Source: Elusimicrobiota bacterium (GTDB lineage Bacteria > Elusimicrobiota > Elusimicrobia > Elusimicrobiales > UBA9959). From it: DNA of 43,632 nt. A model generated the notes under the pieces. The model had not been told where the DNA came from, did no database searches, and saw only the letters and a program-made list of their open reading frames with translations. The position numbers were made by a program, and so were the translations under genes. The stretch spans positions 1-43,632 of the forward strand of contig JACQWV010000068.1 of NCBI GenBank assembly GCA_016209085.1. Direction: 5' to 3'. Below are positions 1 through 8,584 of the stretch, one piece after another. Each line of letters starts with the position of its first letter. The stretch's first letter is position 1.

Positions 1-1173
1 ATCTGGACATGGGAAGGATGGTTATATCTTGCGTTTGTGCTTGATATATATTACAGGTGATCTTCCCCTTACTTCCGCTTCTTTCGCTACCACGCGAAGC
101 TCCCTGCCGCCTATATTGCCTACAATATATGCAGGCGCTGTATATTCTGTCACGGGCCCGGCTGTTTCTTCTATTTTTGCGGTGTTGGCTTCTATTATTT
201 GTTTGACCTGCTCGCCAACTTTGTAGAACCGGTCCGAGGGGGTAAGATTCCCTATCCCCTGATGCGGACGCTTGAAATTATAATATTCTATGTATTCCCC
301 GATTTTATCCCGCGCTTCCTCAAACGTTGATAAAGGCATGCGGTTCAGACTTTCCTGCAATAGATTCCGCCAGAATGATTCTATCTTGCCTAATGTCTGC
401 GGATGATAAGGCCGGCTTCTTATGTGTCTTATGCCGAGTTTCAAAAGCATCTCGCTGAATTTGCTTTTGCCCCGCCAGGTGTAATACTGCCGGCCATTAT
501 CAGTAAGCACTTCTTTCGGCAGGCCGTGTTTCTCTATGGCAGCGCGAAATACTTCCTGTACATTGACAGAAGTCTGGAACCGATATAATCCCCAGCCTGT
601 AATAAACCGGCTGTGGTCGTCCATGAACCCTATCAGGTATATCCGGTACTGACCCTTCAACATAAAGGTCATTATGTCGCTCTGCCATAACTCGTTGGGA
701 TTGGCGCGCTCAAAAAACCTGTGCTTGACAGGACGATTCCGCTTTTTAAACCGCTCGCTCCTTGGTCCATGCCCAAGCCCTCTTAACAGCCGCCGCACTG
801 TTTCCCGGGCAAGCCCAAGAAATCCATGCCTGTATAACGCTCCCTGCGCCTTGCCAATGCCTGCCTCGGGATTTTCTTTTAACACACCTTCAAGAACCTT
901 CTCAGCCGCCTCCACACGGCTGCTTCTTGATTCAACACTGCATCCTTTAGGCGCTCGCTCAAGTCCGGCTATCCCTTTAGCCTTGTATGCCTTTGTCCAT
1001 TCATATATACTGGTCACACACACCCCGTAAAGTTCTGACACCTCATGCAGTGTAAGACCTTTTTCCCTTGCCGCCACTATTTCCAATTTCTCTGACACTG
1101 TCCAGATATGTTTCTTTTTGACACCCATATTAACTGCCTCCTTTTACCTTTTTTTGAGGCTTGAGTGTCAACA
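1..1173 (-). mobile_element. IS481-like insertion sequence, left end cut by the window
   Basis: The transposase gene plus about 45 bp upstream of it. The plus strand reads TTGAGTGTCAACA at 1161-1173, so the element would begin TGTTGACACTCAA on its own strand. That fits the TGT...ACA ends usual in IS481. The opposite end lies beyond base 1, so neither the terminal repeats nor a target duplication can be matched. Confidence 0.5.
22..1128 (-). CDS. IS481-like DDE transposase
   Basis: A 368-residue transposase with an N-terminal helix-turn-helix (about residues 10-55, the 'HEVSELYGVCVTSIYEW' region) and an RNase H-fold integrase core. The likely catalytic triad is D151 (LWQSD), D210 (VLTDNGRQY) and E250 (HPQTLGKIESFW). 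The tail 'YYNFKRPHQGIGNLTPSDRF' is typical of IS481/IS3-type integrase cores. The ATG has a strong AGGAGG about 7 nt upstream on the minus strand. The ORF is complete and looks intact. It ends 21 bp from the window edge, so the far end of the insertion sequence is not visible. IS481 is my best family call; a related rve-core family is possible. Confidence 0.88.
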   Translation of the reverse strand: MGVKKKHIWTVSEKLEIVAAREKGLTLHEVSELYGVCVTSIYEWTKAYKAKGIAGLERAPKGCSVESRSSRVEAAEKVLEGVLKENPEAGIGKAQGALYRHGFLGLARETVRRLLRGLGHGPRSERFKKRNRPVKHRFFERANPNELWQSDIMTFMLKGQYRIYLIGFMDDHSRFITGWGLYRFQTSVNVQEVFRAAIEKHGLPKEVLTDNGRQYYTWRGKSKFSEMLLKLGIRHIRSRPYHPQTLGKIESFWRNLLQESLNRMPLSTFEEARDKIGEYIEYYNFKRPHQGIGNLTPSDRFYKVGEQVKQIIEANTAKIEETAGPVTEYTAPAYIVGNIGGRELRVVAKEAEVRGRSPVIYIKHKRKI

Positions 1174-1200
1174 GAATTATTAAGTATAGTATGTTTCATC

Positions 1201-1352
1201 GTAAATACTCACTGAAGCACGTCAGTGAGTATTTACCTAAGCAAAATTTGGTCTGTTTTAGGTGTTTTAATTAAAAATTCTTTTAAAAAACTAAAAATTA
1301 CCAAATTTTGCCCTGGTAACAATTCAGTAAACAGTGTTCACTGAATTGTTAC
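1201..1352. mobile_element. MITE with IS66-type ends
   Basis: A 152-bp non-coding element flanked by the 8-bp direct repeat GTTTCATC (1193-1200 and 1353-1360). The plus strand begins GTAA and ends TTAC. The two ends, read inward, match at 12 of 16 positions. Each end is itself a hairpin: GTAAATACTCACTGA (1201-1215) pairs perfectly with 1222-1236, and GTAACAATTCAGT (1316-1328) pairs perfectly with 1340-1352. A third inverted repeat, GCAAAATTTGGT (1241-1252) with 1300-1311, sits 4 nt inside each hairpin, so the element is mirror-symmetric. GTAA termini and 8-bp duplications are the published hallmarks of IS66-family elements. No ORF is inside, so a transposase would have to act in trans. Confidence 0.8.
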
Positions 1353-1379
1353 GTTTCATCTATGTTAGACGGGATATAT

Positions 1380-3131
1380 ATGATGAGAACCCATACCTGC
1401 GGGCAATTAAAAAAGGAAGATACCGGAAAAACAGCCGTCCTGTGCGGCTGGCTTTCGGTCAAAAGGGACCACGGCGGCGTGATATTCATTGACCTCAGGG
1501 ACAGGTACGGAACTACGCAGGTCGTGGTGCGCCCGGAAAAAAAAGAAATGTTCAGGATTGCGGAAAGCCTGAAAACAGAATCGGTAATCAGGGCAGCCGG
1601 CAGGGTTCTCACAAGACCCGAAGGCAATGCAAATCCCGCCATCCCTACCGGAGAAGTTGAGCTTGAAGCCGACGAGATTGAAATCCTCAACCAGGCGGCG
1701 CCTCTTCCTTTTGAGTTGAGCGAACATGCGGGTGTTTCTGAAGAAACAAGGCTCAAATACAGGTATCTTGATTTAAGAATGCCCAAGATGTCCGGGAATC
1801 TCGCTCTTAGAAGCAGAATAGCCGCCGTCGCCAGAAATTACCTGAACTCTCTTGACTTTGTTGAAGTTGAAACCCCGATTCTCACAAAATCCACTCCTGA
1901 AGGCGCAAGGGATTTCCTGGTGCCTTCCAGAATAAGCCCCGGTCATTTTTACGCGCTCCCGCAATCCCCGCAGATGTTCAAGCAGATATTAATGGTTTCG
2001 GGAATTGACAGGTATTATCAGCTTTCAAGAAATTTCAGGGACGAGGATTTGAGAGCGGACAGACAGCCGGAGCACACCCAGATTGATTTGGAAATGTCTT
2101 TTATATCGGAACAAGACATCGCAAATGCAGTTGAAGGCATGATGAAGGAAATATTCAAGTTCTCCGGCGATACGATAGAAACGCCGTTCCCCTCAATGGA
2201 CTACGACGAGGTAATGCTCAAATACGGCACAGATAAACCTGATTTGAGATTTAATTTTGAGATAAAAGACCTGACGCATTTGTTTAGAAAATCGGGATTC
2301 AGGGTATTTTTAGAGTCAATAAACGCAGGCGGGATTATCAGGGGCATAAGCACGGAAGGACGTGGAACTTTTTCAAGAAGCGAAATTGACAGGTTTGTTG
2401 AATTTGCAAAAACATCCGGGGCAAAAGGACTCGTATGGTTCAAATTTTCAGGGGATAAAATTGAATCCCCTGTATTAAAATTCCTCTCGGAAACTGAAAT
2501 CAAGGGACTAAAGGAAATTTTCAGTCCAAGGGACGGGGATATAATTTTCATTGTAACGGACAAACCGAAAACGGCATTGGAATGCATGTCCGCCCTGCGA
2601 ACAGAACTGATATCCAGACTCAAAACGAAACCAGCCAAGAAATGGGCGTTTTTGTGGGTAAGGCATTTTCCGCTTTTAGAGTGGAAGCCTGAAGAAAACA
2701 GGTGGGATGCGACTCATAATCCATTTACCGCTCCTTTGCCTGAAGATATGCCTAAACTTGACGCAGATCCTGCAAGCGTGAACTCCTGCCAGTATGACCT
2801 TGTCTTAAACGGCGTAGAATTAGGCTCCGGCTCAATAAGAAATCACTCGCGCCGAATGCAGGAAAAAATATTCGGACTCATGGGCTACGGCAAGGAAGAA
2901 ATCCAGGCGAGATTCGGCATGTTAATCAATGCTCTTGATTTCGGCGCTCCTCCGCACGGCGGGATAGGAATAGGATTTGACAGGCTGATTGCCCTGATTT
3001 GTGGCACGGATTCAATAAGAGACGTCATAGCATTCCCCAAAACCACAAGCGGAACCTGCCCTCTGACAGACGCTCCAACCGAAGTCGGAGAAAAACAACT
3101 CAAAGAACTGCACCTGAAGATAAATGATTGA
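1380..3131 (+). CDS. aspS: aspartyl-tRNA synthetase
   Basis: Class II synthetase that charges tRNA-Asp in the cytosol; about 583 residues, the normal bacterial length. It has an N-terminal OB-fold anticodon-binding domain, motif 2 around '[23 protein letters not shown]', a bacterial GAD insertion in the middle ('[13 protein letters not shown]') and motif 3 '[15 protein letters not shown]'. I start at 1380 (MMRTHTCG) because family members begin close to RTH.CG and a weak GACGGGA lies just upstream; ATG 1383 is equally possible. An earlier in-frame ATG at 1362 lies 2 nt past the MITE target duplication and would add six atypical residues. It leads a tight operon with lipA, 6 nt downstream. The MITE directly upstream may have changed its promoter. 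Confidence 0.97.
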   Translation: MMRTHTCGQLKKEDTGKTAVLCGWLSVKRDHGGVIFIDLRDRYGTTQVVVRPEKKEMFRIAESLKTESVIRAAGRVLTRPEGNANPAIPTGEVELEADEIEILNQAAPLPFELSEHAGVSEETRLKYRYLDLRMPKMSGNLALRSRIAAVARNYLNSLDFVEVETPILTKSTPEGARDFLVPSRISPGHFYALPQSPQMFKQILMVSGIDRYYQLSRNFRDEDLRADRQPEHTQIDLEMSFISEQDIANAVEGMMKEIFKFSGDTIETPFPSMDYDEVMLKYGTDKPDLRFNFEIKDLTHLFRKSGFRVFLESINAGGIIRGISTEGRGTFSRSEIDRFVEFAKTSGAKGLVWFKFSGDKIESPVLKFLSETEIKGLKEIFSPRDGDIIFIVTDKPKTALECMSALRTELISRLKTKPAKKWAFLWVRHFPLLEWKPEENRWDATHNPFTAPLPEDMPKLDADPASVNSCQYDLVLNGVELGSGSIRNHSRRMQEKIFGLMGYGKEEIQARFGMLINALDFGAPPHGGIGIGFDRLIALICGTDSIRDVIAFPKTTSGTCPLTDAPTEVGEKQLKELHLKIND

Positions 3132-3137
3132 TACTAT

Positions 3138-4022
3138 ATGCGTTTTCCTGCATGGATTCTTGAAGAAGTAAAAGACCTCAAGCGCAATCTGCGCGATGCC
3201 GCAAGTTCAGGCGTGCGCGTTGAACTGGCTGAAAATCGGCTTCATACCGTGTGCCAGGAAGCCCTGTGCCCGAATAAAGGCGAATGTTTCTCACATGGAG
3301 AGGCCACCTTTTTAATACTCGGCGACGCATGCACCAGGAACTGCGGCTTCTGCGCTGTTTCAAAGAAAAAACCGATTCCCCCGGATCCTGACGAACCTAA
3401 AAAAATCGCTGAACTTGCGAGAAAATGGAATTTAAAATACGCGGTGTTTACCTCGCCTACAAGGGATGATTTGTCTGACGGAGGCGCGGAACATTTTGCT
3501 CAAACCATAACAAAACTGAAAAACATAATTCCGGAAATAAAAACAGAGCCGCTTGTTCCTGATTTTAAAGGCAGTTTCAAAGCCCTTGAAACAGTTTTAA
3601 ACGCAAACCCGGACGTCTTCGGACACAACATTGAAACCGTTCCTTCCAATTATGAAAAAGCGAGGAAGGAGGCTGATTACAGGCGTTCTTTAAACCTGAT
3701 TAAGAACTCAAAAAAACTCAGGTCTGACATTTTCACGAAATCAGGATTGATACTGGGTCTGGGCGAAACCGATAAAGAAATTGAAAATACCCTGAATGAT
3801 CTGCGTGAGCATGAAGTGGATTTGCTTACAATGGGCCAGTATCTTGCGCCCTCAAAAAAACATCTGCCTGTGGAAAAATATTACACTCCCGAAGAATTTA
3901 AAGAATGGGGGGAAAAAGCGAAAAAGATGGGATTTAAAGCGGTTTTGTCCGGCCCGCTTGTAAGAAGTTCCTACAAAGCCGGTTATCTCTATGAACAGGC
4001 CAGGAAATCCATAGATGGGTAA
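3138..4022 (+). CDS. lipA: lipoyl synthase
   Basis: Radical SAM enzyme that inserts two sulfurs into protein-bound octanoyl groups to make lipoate. All three signatures are visible: the auxiliary-cluster motif CX4CX5C ('CQEALCPNKGEC'), the SAM-cluster motif CX3CX2C ('CTRNCGFC'), and the C-terminal RSSY ('VRSSYKAGYLYEQA') that ligates the auxiliary cluster. The length of 294 residues is normal. It starts 6 nt after aspS and overlaps the next gene by 8 nt, so the three are probably cotranscribed. The ribosome binding site is weak, which suggests translational coupling. No lipB or lplA is nearby. Confidence 0.96.
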   Translation: MRFPAWILEEVKDLKRNLRDAASSGVRVELAENRLHTVCQEALCPNKGECFSHGEATFLILGDACTRNCGFCAVSKKKPIPPDPDEPKKIAELARKWNLKYAVFTSPTRDDLSDGGAEHFAQTITKLKNIIPEIKTEPLVPDFKGSFKALETVLNANPDVFGHNIETVPSNYEKARKEADYRRSLNLIKNSKKLRSDIFTKSGLILGLGETDKEIENTLNDLREHEVDLLTMGQYLAPSKKHLPVEKYYTPEEFKEWGEKAKKMGFKAVLSGPLVRSSYKAGYLYEQARKSIDG

Positions 4023-5244
4023 ACAGCTTATTTTTTACTGCACTAGGGAAAACAGATATTCTTTTAACGCTCTGCTCGGCGCAATTGAAACAAGCTCCTG
4101 CCTTAACCCGCAAAAAATCGCCGTTGTCTCAAACTACCGGGATTTGTTTGCAAAAATTGAAAAAGCAATAGAAAAATCCCTGAGACCGGTTGTTGCTTTT
4201 TCGTTTTTTACCAGTCAGTTCTGGGCAGTAAAGAAAATAGTCCGGGACATCAGGCATAAATTCGCCGATAATGTCTTTCTGGTTGCAGGCGGGCCTCACC
4301 CGACAGGCGAACCGCAGGAAGTCTTAAACTCCGGCTTTGATTTTGTCATTTCAGGCGAAGGGGAAGAAACCGTAAAAGACCTTGTCTCGGGCATGGATTT
4401 CAGGGATATTAAAGGCGGGTATTTTCAGGATTCCATTGGAAAAGCAAAATTTACAGGCAAAAGGAAATGTATTGACATAAACGGCTATCTGCCGTTTTCC
4501 CCTGAATTCGGAAAATTCGGCCCCATTGAAATAACCAGGGGCTGTCCTTTTGCTTGCTCATACTGCCAGACCTCTTTCCTGTTCGGGACCGGGATAAGAC
4601 ACAGAAGCGTTGAAAAAATCATTGAAGCGGTTGAAATCATGGCCCGCCGCGGTTTAAAAGACACAAGATTCATAAGCCCCGATGCTTTTTCTTACGGCTC
4701 AATGGACGGAAAAACGCTGAATCTAAAGGCGCTTGAAGAACTGCTTAAAAATACGAGGAAAGTTCTGAAAAAAGAGGGGAAAATATTTTTCGGGACTTTT
4801 CCCTCCGAGGCAAGACCCGAGCACGTGATTCCTGAAACCCTTGAACTGACCCGTAGATACGCGGACAACAGAAATCTTCTGATAGGAGCCCAGAGCGGAA
4901 GCGACGAGATGCTTGAAAAAATAAAAAGAGGTCATACGGCAAATGACGTTTACAATGCAGTCAGACTTGCAAAGAAATACGGATTCACTCCTCTTGTGGA
5001 TTTTATTTTCGGACTGCCCGGGGAAACGCGGAAAGAAGCTCACGCCAATTTAAAAGCAATTAACGATTTCATAAAAATGGGCGCAAGAATTCACACGCAT
5101 TTTTTCATGCCCCTGCCGCAGACGCCTCTCAAAAACGCAAAACCGGCTCCTTTGAGCAAAACCCTTGAAACAAAGCTTAAACGCATTACAGGACAGGGCA
5201 AAGCCTTCGGCCAATGGGAGCAGCAGAAATGCGGAGGGATATGA
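4015..5244 (+). CDS. B12-binding domain radical SAM protein (MJ1487-like)
   Basis: A 409-residue protein. The N-terminal third has a Rossmann-type B12-binding look, with 'VAGGPHPTGEPQEVLNSGFD' and 'VISGEGEETVKDLV' as in other cobalamin radical SAM proteins. The radical SAM core follows with CX3CX2C in 'EITRGCPFACSYCQTSF' (about residues 173-192) and 'LIGAQSGSDEMLEKIKRGHT' downstream. I recall this arrangement as the MJ1487/TIGR04013-like family, whose substrate is unknown to me. The B12 domain lacks a clear DxHxxG, as in many members of this group, so cobalamin binding is inferred from family only. It overlaps lipA by 8 nt. Confidence 0.82.
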   Translation: MGKQLIFYCTRENRYSFNALLGAIETSSCLNPQKIAVVSNYRDLFAKIEKAIEKSLRPVVAFSFFTSQFWAVKKIVRDIRHKFADNVFLVAGGPHPTGEPQEVLNSGFDFVISGEGEETVKDLVSGMDFRDIKGGYFQDSIGKAKFTGKRKCIDINGYLPFSPEFGKFGPIEITRGCPFACSYCQTSFLFGTGIRHRSVEKIIEAVEIMARRGLKDTRFISPDAFSYGSMDGKTLNLKALEELLKNTRKVLKKEGKIFFGTFPSEARPEHVIPETLELTRRYADNRNLLIGAQSGSDEMLEKIKRGHTANDVYNAVRLAKKYGFTPLVDFIFGLPGETRKEAHANLKAINDFIKMGARIHTHFFMPLPQTPLKNAKPAPLSKTLETKLKRITGQGKAFGQWEQQKCGGI

Positions 5245-5390
5245 AGGGGAAAAAACCGGTCTGGATTAAGAAATTAGCGCCTGAAAATTTTCACGAATTA
5301 ATTTTAAGTTTCAGAACCGCAATGTGCCTGTTTAGCGGGCTTTCATTCATCGGAATATTTGTCTCGTTCAAGAGGCAAAAGGCAGTTTAA
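5241..5390 (+). CDS. small single-pass membrane protein, 49 residues
   Basis: A short ORF whose ATG overlaps the upstream stop codon (ATGA) and is preceded by GGAGG at 5 nt spacing, so it is very likely translated by coupling. The N-terminal half is basic and polar ('MKGKKPVWIKKLAPENFHEL'). A hydrophobic stretch follows (about residues 27-43, 'AMCLFSGLSFIGIFVSF') and the protein ends in 'KRQKAV', which suggests one membrane helix. It resembles no family I recognise. Its stop overlaps the convergent asnS stop by 3 bases (5387-5389). Function unknown. Confidence 0.65.
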   Translation: MKGKKPVWIKKLAPENFHELILSFRTAMCLFSGLSFIGIFVSFKRQKAV

Positions 5391-6787
5391 AATTCAGCGT
5401 AGCCGGGCACGCGGGGAAAAGCGGTTACGTCCCGTATGTTGGATATGCCCGTGACAAGCATCATCATCCTTTCAAAACCCAGTCCGAAGCCGGCGTGCGG
5501 AACAGAACCGAATCTTCTCAAGTCCAGATACCACCGGTAATTTTCAGGATTTATTTTGAAATCAGTCATCTTTTTTTCAAGAACTTCAAGGCGATTCTCT
5601 CTCTCGCTGCCGCCTATGAGCTCTCCTATTCTGGGAACAAGCAGATCCATTCCGCGCACGGTTTTGCCGTCCTCGTTGAGCTTCATGTAAAAAGCCGCGT
5701 TGTTTTTGGGTTTGTTGTAAAGCACGGCCGGTTTTTTGAAATAAGTTTCAACCAGAAAACGCTCGTGCTCGGAGCCGAAGTCCGCTCCCCATGAAACCTT
5801 GTTTTCAAATCTTTCGTTCTCAGGCTCAAGAATCTTTACGGCGTCCGTATAGCTGACGCGCTCGTATCCGGTTTCAGCCACGTTTTTCAGGGTGTCATGG
5901 AGGCTTGTGTCAACGAATTTTGCGAATAAATCCAGGTCCTCCGCGCAGTTTTCAAGAACGTGTTTCGTTATGTTTTTAACAAAATCTTCCGCAAGATCCA
6001 TGTCGTCGAATAAATCGTAAAAAGCCATCTCAGGCTCAATCATCCAGAACTCGGCGCAATGCCTGTAAGTGTTGGAGTTTTCCGCCCTGAAAGTGGGGCC
6101 GAAAGTATAAATCTTGCCGAGGCCGAGCGCCAGCGCCTCTCCCTCTAATTGTCCGGAAACCGTAAGAAAAGTCCTTCTGCAGAACAGATCTTTTGAAAAG
6201 TCTATTTCGCCTTTGTCGTTTTTGGGAAGTTCGTTTAATTTCGCCAGATCAAAACTTGTGACATTGAACATCTGTCCGGCACCCTCGCAATCCGAAGAGG
6301 TTATTATCGGGGTGTGAACGTAAAAAAAACCGTTGTTTCTGAAATATCTGTGAACCGCAAAAGAAAGCTCGGAGCGTATCCTGAGCATCGCGGAGTATTT
6401 GTTGGTTCTGGGCCTTAAATGCGCCACAGTTCTTAAAAATTCATCTGAAGTTTTCTTTTTTTGAATGGGATACGCTTCAGCGTCGCACCCGCCGTGGATT
6501 TCAACTTTCTCTGCCAGAAGCTCCCATTTCTGCTTTGAGGCCGGAGACGCCACGAGGTCGCCCTTAATTCTGACCGAAGTTCCGGTTACCAGAGCAGGCA
6601 GGATATCGGAGAAATCTCCTTTCGTGGTATCAAAAACTATCTGGAGGTTCTGTCTGGTTGAACCGTCGTTTATCTCGGCGAAGGAGCAGGCTTTTGAGTC
6701 TCTTCTGGTTTTAATCCAGCCCCGGACTTCAATCCGGTTTTCTGCGCCGTCAAGTTTCAGGATTTCTTTGATTGTGGGTGCGGGCAT
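5387..6787 (-). CDS. asnS: asparaginyl-tRNA synthetase
   Basis: Class II synthetase that charges tRNA-Asn; 466 residues from MPAPTIKEIL. It has an N-terminal OB fold ('IEVRGWIKTRRDSK'), motif 2 near 'FGPTFRAENSNTYRHCAEFWMIEPEM' and motif 3 'FGLGFERMMMLVTGISNIRD'. The C-terminus 'DVTAFPRVPGYAEF' is typical of AsnRS. An upstream in-frame extension of 34 residues exists, but it lies entirely inside the preceding gene and is not homologous. Having AsnRS means Asn-tRNA can be made directly. It starts 1 nt after the upstream gene's stop and is presumably cotranscribed with it. Confidence 0.97.
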   Translation of the reverse strand: MPAPTIKEILKLDGAENRIEVRGWIKTRRDSKACSFAEINDGSTRQNLQIVFDTTKGDFSDILPALVTGTSVRIKGDLVASPASKQKWELLAEKVEIHGGCDAEAYPIQKKKTSDEFLRTVAHLRPRTNKYSAMLRIRSELSFAVHRYFRNNGFFYVHTPIITSSDCEGAGQMFNVTSFDLAKLNELPKNDKGEIDFSKDLFCRRTFLTVSGQLEGEALALGLGKIYTFGPTFRAENSNTYRHCAEFWMIEPEMAFYDLFDDMDLAEDFVKNITKHVLENCAEDLDLFAKFVDTSLHDTLKNVAETGYERVSYTDAVKILEPENERFENKVSWGADFGSEHERFLVETYFKKPAVLYNKPKNNAAFYMKLNEDGKTVRGMDLLVPRIGELIGGSERENRLEVLEKKMTDFKINPENYRWYLDLRRFGSVPHAGFGLGFERMMMLVTGISNIRDVTAFPRVPGYAEF

Positions 6788-6788
6788 A

Positions 6789-7313
6789 TCATTTTTTCTT
6801 CGGCTTTTCCGGAATTTTACCCACGGAAACAAGTTCAACTTCGCAGTTTTTGTCTTCGCCCGAATACTCCTCAAGGATGTAACCGACATTCGGAGCGTAA
6901 TATCTTACCGATTTGCCGGCGTCTCCGCCTGCCAGACTGGAAACCACTTTCATGCATTTTGTGAATTTTCCGGCTTTTATCGCAAGTTTATCCGACATAG
7001 AGACTATTGCATTGGCATCCGGATGTTCGTCCCATTTTACGCCTTCTCTGGGGGGTAGGGGAAATTCTTTTCTTCCGCCTATTATTATGCCGTCCGCAGT
7101 GATTACCCACTTTTTATCCTTGGTTATTTTATATTCGGTCTCATGGGTGTCTCTCAGAATGAAAGTCATCTGAGCGCGGGCAGTTATTTTGCCCGGTTTT
7201 TTGGCAACGTCCAGTATGTCTATGTAAATTTTTGCGATTCCGTCAAACTCGGTGCTCTTGTATTTATACTCTAACCGCGTCCCCGTCTTCAAAGGAAAAT
7301 AATCAATAACCAT
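6789..7313 (-). CDS. conserved hypothetical protein, 174 residues
   Basis: No signal peptide is visible; the sequence begins MVIDYFPLKTGTRLEYKYKS. The pattern 'YFPL..GT..EY' early and 'RYYAPNVGYILEEY' late recalls a beta-rich domain often found in exported proteins of unknown function ('yyPl..G..W.Y ... YapgvG.v'). The C-terminus is lysine/proline-rich (PEKPKKK). It sits directly upstream of asnS, 1 nt apart, on the same strand. I do not recognise the function. Confidence 0.75.
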   Translation of the reverse strand: MVIDYFPLKTGTRLEYKYKSTEFDGIAKIYIDILDVAKKPGKITARAQMTFILRDTHETEYKITKDKKWVITADGIIIGGRKEFPLPPREGVKWDEHPDANAIVSMSDKLAIKAGKFTKCMKVVSSLAGGDAGKSVRYYAPNVGYILEEYSGEDKNCEVELVSVGKIPEKPKKK

Positions 7314-7344
7314 AAATCTCCTGTGTTTTACCCCCTCTACATCT

Positions 7345-7362
7345 CCCCCTTAGTTAAGGGGG
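7345..7362. repeat. G/C-run hairpin in the intergenic region
   Basis: CCCCCTTA GT TAAGGGGG, an 8-bp perfect stem with a 2-nt loop, followed by another GGGGG at about 7381. It lies between the divergent 174-residue gene and the TPR gene. There is no T-tract, so it is more likely a REP-like palindrome than a terminator. The rest of 7314-7430 holds nothing else I can name. Confidence 0.45.
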
Positions 7363-7430
7363 ACGCCTGCGGCAAACAACGGGGGTTACTGCTTTATTTT
7401 AATTTTTACAAATATAGAGAGAAAAAGCAA

Positions 7431-7459
7431 TTGACGCTATCTATTAAATGATATACAAT
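7431..7459 (+). promoter_or_regulatory. sigma-70-type promoter of the TPR gene
   Basis: TTGACG (7431-7436), a 17-bp spacer, then TACAAT (7454-7459). Both hexamers are close to consensus with ideal spacing, 75 bp upstream of the chosen start at 7534. Confidence 0.55.
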
Positions 7460-7533
7460 TTTTTTTAAATGCTGCGAATACATACCTTGCAGATACTGAA
7501 CAGAGCATGATATTCAAAAACAAAGGGGAAAAT

Positions 7534-8409
7534 ATGTCAAAAAACATCTTGTTTCTTGCTTTTTTTCTTGCGGTTACTAATTGTTTTGCGGAATTAAAAT
7601 CAGTTTCGGCAGAAAAGTTGACGCCCGAACAGGCATTTTTCATATTTAACAAACAATATAATAAAATTGACAGCTTAAGCAGGGAAGTCATATTGAAAGC
7701 CGAAGAATATCTTAAAATCAAATCAAAAAGTGCACCAAGCTCTGATATTTATTTCAAAATAGCGATTATTGAGGACCTTCTTGGAAATCGGGACGAATCT
7801 CTGCTCTATTATAGTAAAGCCATTGAACTCAACCCTTCTGAATCCAAATATTACGGCAACAGAGGGCTATTGCATCTGGAAAAGGGCAACAGCAGCGAAG
7901 CTCTGATTGATTTGAATAAAGCGATAGAGATTGCTCCGAATATGGCTTTTGTTTATCATAAAAGGCATTTGTTTTATGTAAGTATCGGTAATTATGAAAA
8001 GGCAAAGGAAGACCTTGAAATGTTTTTTAAATTAAACAAAGATAAAAAATTTGAGAGACTGGCAGAAGAAACGGATTGCCGGAATATGGCGATTGCGGGG
8101 CATATAATTAAAGATTGCCCCTCGCTGGAAAAATACACTATAACAAAAGGAATAGGTCTTGACGAGAGAAAAAATTTCATCGGATTTGCTCCAAGAAGTT
8201 TTAACATGGATGTCAATATTTCAAAAACGACAACTCCCAAAAAAGAATGCTGCGAATGGAAATGCACGACAGTTCTTACAAAATGTTGCGAAGAATGGGA
8301 ATGCACCGACTACTCTCCGTCTACAGGCGAGTGTCTTAACTGGAAATGCAAAAAATGGACGGATTGCCTGATAGAGCATTGCAAATGCGAAAAACTGTGC
8401 GATTCCTGA
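7534..8409 (+). CDS. exported TPR protein with a cysteine-dense C-terminal tail
   Basis: The start at 7534 has AAGGGG upstream and begins a clean signal peptide (MSKNILFLAFFLAVTNCFA|E); an earlier ATG at 7507 would bury it. Residues about 85-165 hold two to three TPR units ('AIELNPSESKYYGNRGLLHLEKG', 'AIEIAPNMAFVYHKR', 'NYEKAKEDLEMFFKLN'). The last 55 residues contain 12 cysteines in an EWxC-type repeated pattern (ECCEWKC, KCCEEWECT, NWKCKKWTDC), suggesting a disulfide- or metal-stabilised module. TPRs imply protein binding in the periplasm or outside. The domain pairing is not one I know; function unknown. Confidence 0.82.
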   Translation: MSKNILFLAFFLAVTNCFAELKSVSAEKLTPEQAFFIFNKQYNKIDSLSREVILKAEEYLKIKSKSAPSSDIYFKIAIIEDLLGNRDESLLYYSKAIELNPSESKYYGNRGLLHLEKGNSSEALIDLNKAIEIAPNMAFVYHKRHLFYVSIGNYEKAKEDLEMFFKLNKDKKFERLAEETDCRNMAIAGHIIKDCPSLEKYTITKGIGLDERKNFIGFAPRSFNMDVNISKTTTPKKECCEWKCTTVLTKCCEEWECTDYSPSTGECLNWKCKKWTDCLIEHCKCEKLCDS

Positions 8410-8452
8410 TAATCCTGCATAAAATTTAAATCTTTATCCCACGCGCATTACT

Positions 8453-8583
8453 GAGCCTCCCCTTTCCCGTAGGGGAAAGGGGCTGACCGCTTTTCGGCTG
8501 TGACTGCGTCACTCGTCGCTTACATAACCCAAGTTATGCGCGCTCCTCGTTCCTTGTCTCGCTCAAAAATCGGCTCAGCCAAA
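8453..8583 (+). repeat. 131-bp dispersed repeat, copy A
   Basis: Matches 22678-22808 over its full 131 bp with about five substitutions (roughly 96% identity). It opens with a CCCCTTTCCC/GGGGAAAGGGG hairpin and carries the stem CATAAC-CCAA-GTTATG (8523-8538). It ends AGCCAAA, 1 nt before the ATG of the ACR3 gene. No long ORF in it looks real. Confidence 0.85.
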
Positions 8584-8584
8584 T

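Noticed and set aside
1362-1379. Earlier ATG for aspS
   Set aside because: It adds six residues not found in the family and begins 2 nt after the MITE target duplication; MMRTHTCG fits the family better.
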